Of a DNA stretch of 64,000 nucleotides, positions 56,281 to 64,000 are shown in pieces. The DNA lies in assembly GCF_905404315.1 (NCBI RefSeq), contig NC_066273.1:7936001-8000000 (forward strand), written 5' to 3'. This DNA is from Leptidea sinapis (taxonomy: Eukaryota; Arthropoda; Insecta; Lepidoptera; Pieridae). Each line of letters begins with the position of its first letter. The stretch's first letter is position 1. The notes beneath the pieces were generated by a model. That model was not told where the DNA came from, ran no database searches, and worked only from the letters and a program-made list of their open reading frames with translations. The position numbers and the translations under genes are program-made.

Positions 56281-57545
56281 CCAGTGTAATACAAACTAAT
56301 TAAAATTAAAAGTCACTCGAGCGTTCGACGTACACTTAATTAGACCACCCTCCCTCAGCCAGGCACTAGAGGGCGCTACTTTCTAAGAAAGCGACAATTA
56401 AACGACAGAAACTATTTCCGGTAAACCGAAACAAATCATAATTACTCCTTCAACTTGCTCGCATCCCCTTTGATGTTTTTATTTAAAATCCCCGTTATGG
56501 CCGACTTAAAACAAATAGAACGAACGATTATACGTACGCGTTAAAGCGATTCGCAACGGTGATAGTTCTCGTTTCGACGGTTTTGGACATGTGTGGTCTG
56601 TTACGGTTTTTTTTTACATTATCAAATGTTTTGACGTTTGCTAATTAGTAGTTGTATTCACGCTATCGAACCTTTTATAAACAACTAACATTTTCAATGA
56701 CTTTAAAAGTGGCGTACTTAAAACTGATTATCAAAATAATTATTTCTTAATAATATTACTACTTATTAATCACATTTTATTACTTTTTTTTTAATTTGTT
56801 TGGTCACAGGAATCTTAATAGAAATAATGGTCTTTAATCTATTCTCTCCCTACCGTCTTTTGAATAGAGACGACTAATCTGTTGGTCTGAGCCAGCGGTC
56901 ACTGACTCACCTACTCACTCAAACACCATCTTTGTAAAATATCATAAAAAAGTTAAAAAAATCTACAAATATCCTTGTTAAATAACAACGAATAGAATTA
57001 TAAATAAAAAACAATAATAATTAACAAATTAATCACAAATATAAGCTAGTACACTCACATTCAGTAGTTGAAGGTAAAGTCTCGCGCAGATGTGACATCC
57101 GTCGGGCCCACGTGAAAATCGATTTTCCACGCTACGCCAGCTGGCTCGAGCGACAACTTCAAAGTCTCTCAATACAAAAATACCCGATAAATATTAACTC
57201 TAAGTATCTAGAAGTAAGGTTCAATATCGTATAGATGTATTTAAAGAGCAGCATTAACCGTTTGGTCATAGAATATGTACTATTAACATCAAAAGTTCTT
57301 TTGTTGATATTTTTAATGTTTCGCACATTGTTACGCGGACCTACCACGGTCGATCCGATTGCTAATAATTTATGATTATTAGAATAGCGTGCCGATGGCG
57401 AATAATTAATATTTACGTTCGTCTCTGTGTTGTTATCGTGTTAAATAATGATAGAAGATATCGGTCTCTCAGGCAAAATCCATGGAATGGGGATATTAAC
57501 ATTGTATAAGTTTATCTTTTCATATATTTATGCAAATTGAAATGG
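56281..57545. other. No gene recognised
   Basis: Unassigned. Locally GC-richer words at 57070-57140 (GTCGGGCCCACGTGAAAATC) have no coding support. Confidence 0.4.
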
Positions 57546-57546
57546 T

Positions 57547-57818
57547 GATTAATTACACAAATTGAATTTGAAAACAAAATTTATGAACGATGCGGAACTC
57601 GAACCCGCGAACTCGAAACTGTAAAATAAATCCTGTAGATGAAGCCATAACCTGAGAGTTGAACAAGACATACAAGATTTATCAACGATATATATATTAT
57701 CACTTATAACGTCTGACTTAGTGGAAGAGCACACGTACGGAAAGCGAGATGCCGCGGATTCGAGACCCACATCGTTAGTAAATTTTGTTTTCAAATTAAT
57801 AAATTTGTGTAATTAATC
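57547..57818 (+). repeat. Foldback tRNA-derived SINE (family 2), second copy
   Basis: Inverted arms 57547-57605 and 57759-57818 share AATTACACAAATT and GAAAACAAAATTTA and end in the B-box region (GATTCGAGACCCACATCG on the plus strand; the inverse at 57586-57603). Spacer about 150 bp. Shorter arms, more diverged than the 49-kb copy. Confidence 0.7.
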
Positions 57819-57999
57819 CCAGTATCACTTTACAACAAATTGAGTGTTATTTAGCATAATTCTTATACTAAAGTGTAAATTTATTTTAAAAGGTTTGGGC
57901 GTCGCCGTCTTATTTATAATAGTATCCAAAAACTTCTATAAGTAAATGCATTTAAGTGCAGATATTGACTTCAGTTTGTGAATTTCACCAATTTTTTTT

Positions 58000-58225
58000 A
58001 TGGACAAGAGAAGAAACGAGTGTACGGGTTACCGTATGTTAAGTAACCACCGGCACCTATGTTCTTTGCAACATAAGAGGAATCACTGGAGCGTTGCCAG
58101 CCTATAAGGAAGGTGTTTACTGTTTTGCTTAAAGTCATACCAATGTCATCTCGTGCTGGAAACACCGCATAAGATTTCAGGTTCTACTATTTGGTTGTCC
58201 GTGGCAGATTTCCTTGAAAACTACA
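58000..58225 (-). mobile_element. Jockey/R1-like LINE 3' end
   Basis: Antisense 3' UTR modules CTTAACATACGGTAACCCGT, GCAACGCTCCAGTGATTCCT and an adjacent eroded coding end (CGGTGTTTCCAGCACGAGAT). Confidence 0.65.
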
Positions 58226-58370
58226 CTGTTAAGAATATTTATTGAAGTAGGTGTTACTTTGCGAAAATTCATAATTATCCTGATGATGCCACGTGTAGAG
58301 GCGCAACACGTGTCGAGTTGTTAAAGGACAAATATTGGTGGAATTAACACTAAAGAAAACTCAAAAAAAT
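58225..58370 (+). repeat. Dispersed repeat, CACGTG-bearing copy of the 42.2-kb type
   Basis: CCTGATGATGCCACGTGTAG, AGGCGCAACACGTGTCGAGT and TATTGGTGGAATTAACACTA match 42160-42330. Confidence 0.65.
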
Positions 58371-58419
58371 TTGATAATAATGGATTTCCACAAAGTTCAA
58401 TACTAATACTAGTGACGAC

Positions 58420-58490
58420 CTATACAGTCCAATGGTTGACCCTGCCTACTGAGCTAAAGGTTCCGGGTTCGAAGCACGTTTTGTTTTCGA
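58420..58490 (+). repeat. tRNA-derived SINE (family 1), head only
   Basis: CAATGGTTGACCCTGCCTAC, TGAGCTAAAGGTTCCGGGTT and TCGAAGC correspond to the tRNA-like head; the body is missing. Confidence 0.55.
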
Positions 58491-58774
58491 ATCACAGATG
58501 AATTGAAATGAAATTTATCAATTTGCATGAATCGTGGTTAAGTAGTTCTAAAAATTTTATAGTTCCACAGCACATTTCGCCAATAATTCTGCATACAAAT
58601 AAATAATTGTTAATATTATATTTTATATATTTTTGCTTCAATAACACACATTATAAAATTATAATTCAATATTATATAAAAGACATAAGAATGGACGTAC
58701 CATTCTCAAATAAATCCTTCTAAATAGTAACATTTATATTTCATTGGCTACAGAATTATTTTCAAGTAAAGTTC

Positions 58775-58955
58775 TCGTATGGCGACCACGTACCGGAAGA
58801 CGCAGTGATGGTAGGCCCCCACAAGATGGACTGACGATTTGTTCAAGATAGTTCAAGCCGGAATACATTGGATGAGGGCAGCGCAGGACCGATCGTCATG
58901 GAAATCTTTGAGGTAGGTCTTTGTCCAGCAGTGGACGTCTTACGGCTGAAACGGG
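58775..58955 (+). mobile_element. RTE-like LINE 3' tail fragment
   Basis: TATGGCGACCACGTACCGGA, TGGTAGGCCCCCACAAGATG, TTGGATGAGGGCAGCGCAGG and CAGCAGTGGACGTCTTACGG. Confidence 0.75.
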
Positions 58956-58984
58956 TTTTTATCTTTTTAAGCATTAAGCGTTTA

Positions 58985-59100
58985 TCTCTAATATATATTT
59001 ATGTATGTTTTAGCATGAATATCGTACTAAATATAATGTTGTCTTGCACCCGTAGTACAGGCTACGCTTAGTTCGGATATAATATGTGTAAATATTACAC
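58985..59100 (+). repeat. tRNA-derived SINE (family 1), 3' body
   Basis: TATATTTATGTATGTTTTAG, GTTGTCTTGCACCCGTAGTA, CAGGCTACGCTTAGTT match the body of 17471-17760; the head is absent. Confidence 0.6.
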
Positions 59101-59104
59101 TCTT

Positions 59105-59785
59105 AAAATTTTAGCTGTCTAATTCTTCCTGTATACGAGATACATACAGACTGACAGAAGAACCGTGGAGAATGTATACTAATATGGATCCCCTTTGGTT
59201 ACGAATCCTAACAACGATACAATAGTATTTTTACAAAATAATTAAAGATAATATCCAGTAACATTTTTTTAATCATAACAAAATTATGAAATTACAAAAA
59301 TTAAAAATGGCTTGCGACAAATAAGCTGAAACTTTTAAAAAACACGCCGATATAAATCATTACAATTAATCTCGAGCCTCAATCTGAGATCAAAAGAATT
59401 TTAATTAAAATTCAATATTCTTGAACAAAATAAGAAAACGAAAGGTAATACCAGGTATCTGAGACCTCGAGTCTTGATTGACGACTCAACAATACAGTGA
59501 GCGCTTTTAACTCGAACAAGACTGATTACAAACCTCGGAACGTCTCAGAAACGTCAACATTTGATTGGTGATTCCCATGTGTAAAACTAGTAGCCTTTGA
59601 ATACAATAATGAGTTACAAATTCATCATTTCATACAAGGCACTTGTGCGTGTCTCTATGTAGAGTTCGTCTTATTGTGCTGTTTGCAAAGCTACTACAAT
59701 TCACTGTCTGTTGAGAACTATAGGCAGTAGAGGAAGTTTAAAGAGAACTGTTCGTGCTAAATATCAGCTTGGTTATAGACAGCCT
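59105..59785. other. No gene recognised
   Basis: Unassigned, AT-rich. Confidence 0.4.
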
Positions 59786-59789
59786 ATCA

Positions 59790-60235
59790 TAGATAAATTT
59801 AGAGAAATAAATATTATGAAAATTTAATTTCATAATAAGTTCACAAAAATCGTCACCATTTTGCTCTGAATAGTGATTTTCATAATTATAACACTAGAAA
59901 TAAGGGATTGCTTGTAATTAATTCTAGCAGGCTTCATAAGATACATAATAGCTTTAAGGGTAAATGTATACACTTTTATAATAAAGTCCCAGCCACTGTT
60001 CATGCATTATCTATAAATAAATTTAAATGTTTTATTAAAAAATGGCTCTGTCGTAAATCCTACTACTTCACAGCTGAATATCTAAGTTAATTATGATTAT
60101 TTTATAGCAATACCAATGATAGTACAATATTGTATATTTCATTAAAAAGAGAACAAAAAAAGAATGCTGGGAGAGTTTCTTGCGCCGCTTTTTCTCTCTC
60201 AGAGAGCCATTTGTATCCGAAGCGGTAGTAGTGTC
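59790..60235 (+). pseudogene. LINE family A RT C-terminus and 3' UTR
   Basis: NTRNKGLLVINSSRLHKIHN, SFKGKCIHFYNKVPATVHAL and SINKFKCFIKKWLCRKSYYF end at a TAA at 60088. The 3' UTR has GAGAGTTTCTTGCGCCGCTT, CTCAGAGAGCCATTTGTATC and GAAGCGGTAGTAGTGTCTAG. Best family A copy in the window. Confidence 0.8.
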
Positions 60236-60242
60236 TAGTATA

Positions 60243-60550
60243 TAAAAATTATACTCGGCTAAGCCGAGAGTCTACAAAATTGTTAAAATCGTTTGTGTGG
60301 TAAAGGTTACTATAACATAAATGACATTCTTAATGATACCACAGATTGGGAATAGAGCGGCCGCCCAAAGATAGATTTTACAATGTAACCATATTATTAT
60401 TATTATTACATTATATAAAAAAAATGAAGCCCGCTGAGTTTGTTGCGCCCGTTCATCTCAGGTCTGAGGCATTATTTTTCGAATGCGTGGTAGTATTTGA
60501 CTTTCAATAAGTGATATCACATCCTATTTTAATAAAAATATTTGAATTTA
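60243..60550 (+). mobile_element. LINE family B 3' end
   Basis: Short coding relic (KIVKIVCVVKVTIT type, frames broken), then ACCACAGATTGGGAATAGAG, CGCTGAGTTTGTTGCGCCCG and CAGGTCTGAGGCATTATTTT, ending in TTTGAATTTAATT. Confidence 0.7.
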
Positions 60551-60551
60551 A

Positions 60552-61228
60552 TTGGAATGTTTGATTTATAGTGTTATGTCGTATGGAATTATGCTATGGG
60601 GTAGTGCAGCGGAAGTAAATAATATCTTCATACTTCAAAAAAGAGCTGTACGTGCCATATACCAAATGAGCCCACGAGAATCTCTAAGGGAAAAATTCAA
60701 AGATATTCATATTATGACCATGTACGGCCAATATATTTATAGCAATCTCCTGCACGTACATAAACATTATAATTTATACAGTAAAATAAGCGACAAACAT
60801 AATTTGAACACTAGAAATAACTACAAGCTTATAGTGCCCCCTACTAGGCTCTGTAAAATAAACAATTCTTTTGCATGCGATAGTATTAAATTTTACAATA
60901 AAATACCAAAAAGTGTATCTGAATTATCAATTAATAAATTTAAATCTTTTATTAAACGCAGACTTATGTCGAAGGCTTATTACAGTATTGAAGATTACGT
61001 AAACGATATTACAATGTGGAATTAAATAGTAATATAGTTGTTTTTTATGGATTATATGGTTCAGCCTTGTGTTGTTTCACTGGTTTGCATTGTTTTGAAA
61101 ATATGTTTAAACTTTTATGTAATTAATATGTATGTATCTGAATTGTATTTTTTGTGATTTCAATTTTGACGAGCAGTCAAATCAAAAATTTTATGTCAAT
61201 AAAATATTTTGACTTTGACTTAAAAATC
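60552..61228 (+). pseudogene. LINE family C RT C-terminus and 3' UTR, intact end
   Basis: An open frame to the stop at 61023-61025 encodes YSVMSYGIMLWGSAAEVNNI, FILQKRAVRAIYQMSPRESL, NNYKLIVPPTRLCKINNSFA and SINKFKSFIKRRLMSKAYYS. The 3' UTR ends AATAAAATATTTTGACTTTG. The N-terminal RT domains are absent; no stop within the 157 codons. Confidence 0.8.
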
Positions 61229-61495
61229 GCGGGGCAACGCGACAACACCGTTCATAAATAATATAGTCTGTTTTAACTGTTATTTGTGAGTCTCCCCGGA
61301 ATAAAACTCGATCGGAGGCGCATTATTAATGATGTAATACGAGAAGTGATCACCTAGTTTCAGTAATCCCCACGGTCATATGCTGGTGACGGACGTAATA
61401 GAAATATGTTTATCTACAGCTCTGTAGTATCATTAGATTGCAGTTGCTGTGTATAAAGTTAGTCAGTTAGTTTGAAGGATATTAACGGCCATTTT

Positions 61496-61698
61496 CAATA
61501 ACCTATCTATCCTTAGTTTAATTAGTAGACATAGGTAGACAAATCGTTCCTTTTACGCTTACTTACATCTCAATAACCTATCGACATAAAGCTTTTGACT
61601 ATAACTATATTGGATATAACTATGGATATATAAGACCTTCTCATTAAACGGTGACAGCAATGTATCCGTAACTAGAGATACGTTATTGAAAACGGCCG
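61496..61698. mobile_element. MITE, CGGCCGTTTTCAATAACC family
   Basis: Inverted ends CGGCCATTTTCAATAACC and (inverse) CGGCCGTTTTCAATAACG over about 203 bp. TAA precedes; CTAA follows. Sister copy at 39523-39731. Confidence 0.75.
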
Positions 61699-61699
61699 C

Positions 61700-62100
61700 T
61701 AATCACTAGTATTAAGCTTGTTTAAATATTCGTAAATTGCCAAGTTTTCCCAGCTTACTCGATTTTACCCCGGACACTTTGTAATGTGTCAAGCAAAATA
61801 AAGTTTTATCCCCCAAAACCTAGATGGAGTTATCCGTTATTGGAATAAGTTTTCAAACACATATATTATGTGGCTTAGTTCTACATTGCTTTAATTAATT
61901 AGATTGTTAGCACTTTATATTCAATAAAGAAAATAATAATTAAAATAACACCCGAGTCGTTTATTAAAATTAAAGTCTCCTACACCCATAGATTACCTGA
62001 AAGAGATCGCTGATAGAGAAAAGTTGTCCTTATCGCGCTACCATAACACTTCTTACAAAACATTTTTAGTGCAATGAAGAATACATTCATTTTTTTATAA
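61700..62100. other. No gene recognised
   Basis: AT-rich. No frame or repeat recognised. Confidence 0.4.
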
Positions 62101-62104
62101 TCAT

Positions 62105-62258
62105 ACTTGCTGACCCGATAGACGTTATTCTGCAGATAATAAAAAAATACTGTTTAATAGGAATTTGCCAATACAACATCAACAATTATTACGTCAAAAA
62201 TGCCTCTGTTGTTATAATGACATTGTTTCACAGCGGAACTGTCAAACCGTGCATGTAC
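62105..62258 (+). repeat. Dispersed repeat, GCTGACCCGATAGACG type
   Basis: GCTGACCCGATAGACGTTAT, AGGAATTTGCCAATA and GTTTCACAGCGGAACTGTCA match 51128-51290. Confidence 0.65.
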
Positions 62259-62259
62259 T

Positions 62260-62520
62260 GTCGTAAATCCTACTACTCCACAGCTGAATATCTAAGTGAT
62301 CCGACAGCCTCGGACTAGAATATGATTATTTTATAGCAATAGCAATGACATTTTGTATTTTATTAAAAAGAGCGCAAAAAAAGAATGCTGGGAGAGTTTC
62401 TTGCGCCGCTTCTCAAATCTCCATTTGTTTCCGAAACGGTAGTAGTATCAAGTATATTAGAAATGATATCAAAAAGAATTCTGAAGGAATGAATTTTGAG
62501 AAAATAAATGCCTTTTATGC
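62260..62520 (+). mobile_element. LINE family A 3' UTR
   Basis: CGTAAATCCTACTACTCCAC, GAGAGTTTCTTGCGCCGCTT, TTTCCGAAACGGTAGTAGTA and AAGAATTCTGAAGGAATGAA. It runs straight into the GNPSAGSYF relic. Confidence 0.75.
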
Positions 62521-62715
62521 CTTTAATAAGGCTACTGGAAACCCAAGCGCTGGCAGCTATTTCGGTCAACGGATCAACCTTCAGCATTTCCACGTTTGAT
62601 AGCTATCCAGTACCGTCTTCCCCGTACCGATACCCTTAGTAATAGTTTTAATTTTATATAATCATAGTATTGTAAATATAGTTATAAGATTTGTTTTATT
62701 AAATTAATATAATTT
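62521..62715 (+). repeat. GNPSAGSYF-type relic, second copy
   Basis: KATGNPSAGSYFGQRI followed by a frame break and the 3' end CCCTTAGTAATAGTTTTAAT, ATAATCATAGTATTGTAAAT. Same order as 1205-1425. Confidence 0.55.
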
Positions 62716-63300
62716 AGAATCATTATTGTACGTTTTATTAATTGTACTCAACCAGACCTACGTCACACAAGAACACAAAATTTATAATTATTGTTAAATA
62801 TTAAGCAATTAGTAACTATTGCAATTATAATAAAATGGCTCGTTAAAATCAATCACTGCGAACGTTAACACAAATATAATCAGTTATGATAAGCAGGCGC
62901 ATCTATCGATTATACATAGAATTGGTTCGATATAATTAAGCATATGACATGAATTCGCCGCGTTACCCGACGGAACGAACTCACCATAGAATTGTGATAT
63001 GTCGGTGTGATACCGTGTCGATGTTGCTGTAGATGTAACCGCTCAATCGCGCCACACTGCCGGCTAAATACCTGAATCTAATCACCATTTCTACACTCAT
63101 TTTTAACACTTAATTTTACACGTATCTTAGCATTGTAAGTACAATTTCATGGGTGACCCAGCGCTTAGTGTTGTCGCTATGGTGAGTTACTTGTTGTAAT
63201 TTGACATCATAATTTTGTGTCCTTGAGGTCTGGCTGAGTACAACTTATGAATCGTACAAAGAAAGTCTCTCTCGGGATTCATTGGTAGAATCTACGAAAT
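62716..63300. other. No gene recognised
   Basis: Unassigned. Confidence 0.4.
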
Positions 63301-63309
63301 AAATCTATT

Positions 63310-63485
63310 TTTTTATGGAAAAGGAGGACATACGAGTGTACGGGTCCTAAGTGTTAAGTTATCACCGCCCACATTCTCTTGCAACACCAGAGGAATCACA
63401 GGAGCATTGCCAGCCTCTGAGGAAGGTGTGCGCGCTTGTTTTGAAGTTACGTTATGTGATGTTGTATCGTCCCGGAAAAACTTTG
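63310..63485 (-). mobile_element. Jockey/R1-like LINE 3' end
   Basis: Antisense of CACTTAGGACCCGTACACTC, GCAATGCTCCTGTGATTCCT and the coding end TTTCCGGGACGATACAACA. Confidence 0.7.
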
Positions 63486-63779
63486 ATTTCTATCTATTTC
63501 TATCTCTAAGATTTCTACTATAAAACAACGTAACCCGGTGTGTTTGTACAATGAAACAAAATAAATATTTTTAATCAAATCAGCGATATGAATACTCAGT
63601 CTGTGTGTTTCTATTTCTTATTACTGAAACTACTGAACTGATTTACATGTAGTTTTCACAAGTAGACAGAGTATGATTTGTAGCAGAAAATACGTTTCAT
63701 TTAATCCGAATATGGGAAAGGAGTATATCTTAATATGAGCATATTTGAAATTTTATTTAAAAGCTGTTTTAAATTTCAC

Positions 63780-64000
63780 TCTGGACATAGCCAACCGTTG
63801 GAGTGACGTTAGGTTCATATGTTCTTGTGCAACTCTCAGGTTTTGAAACTTTAAAAAGTAACAAATTGTTTAGATTTGAAAGAGCGACATCTCCCGTCAA
63901 TTTCCTAATTTACAAATTCAAATCAGGTTTCAGCAGGTTATCAACTGTACAGTAGATCCTGTAGATGAAGCGACTGAACAAGGCGCACAAGATTTATTAA
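63780..64000 (+). repeat. tRNA-derived foldback SINE (family 2), partial, at window edge
   Basis: CATAGCCAACCGTTGGAGTG, AACAAATTGTTTAGATTTGA, AAGAGCGACATCTCCCGTCA and GGTTATCAACTGTACAGTAG match 22290-22450. It runs to the window end. Confidence 0.6.

Overview
This is a eukaryotic, almost certainly lepidopteran (moth or butterfly) nuclear DNA window. It is AT-rich and intron-containing. It holds the 5' two thirds of one recognisable host gene, a hexamerin storage protein. Nearly everything else is transposable elements in many states of decay. I found no rRNA, no functional tRNA gene, no CRISPR array and no bacterial-type operon.

Layout. (1) 313-5139, minus strand: five exons of a hexamerin gene. 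Splice sites and phases fit exactly, exon 1 encodes a signal peptide, and a TATA box with a nuclear-receptor-like half-site lies just upstream. The 3' end runs off the left edge. Its introns already carry repeat copies. (2) 5690-6240: an antisense RTE-type LINE relic. (3) 6459-13489: a complete but dead LTR retroelement of the errantivirus (Ty3/gypsy with env) type. It has LTRs, a 4-bp target duplication, a primer site, a polypurine tract, gag, pol and env, and about eleven disabling lesions. (4) 13.5-23 kb: non-coding DNA with MITEs, tRNA-derived SINEs, RTE tails and a 50-bp minisatellite. (5) 23.2-27.0 kb: a fairly well preserved non-LTR retrotransposon of the CR1/jockey superfamily, with the end of ORF1, ORF2 (endonuclease plus reverse transcriptase) and a (TTTCA)n tail. 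(6) 27-64 kb: a mosaic of LINE 3' ends (at least three related families that I call A, B and C, plus jockey/R1-like and RTE-like tails), mariner, maT-like and hAT transposase relics, several TIR elements, and many copies of two SINE classes.

The commonest repeat, called SINE-X here, occurs about 12 times (roughly one per 5 kb). It has a fixed 5' end (CAGTGGGAGGCTCC), an A-rich 3' end and two conserved hairpins, but no coding capacity. One copy sits exactly between two 135-bp direct repeats. Another is nested in a LINE 3' end.

I did not find a convincing new gene system. The items most worth checking are SINE-X and its 135-bp flanking duplication, the foldback tRNA-derived SINE with ~92-bp inverted arms, the pol-env reading-through frame in the errantivirus, and two unassigned coding-like stretches (19.5-19.8 kb and 34.1-34.4 kb). 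Family names are from recognition of motifs; no database search was possible.
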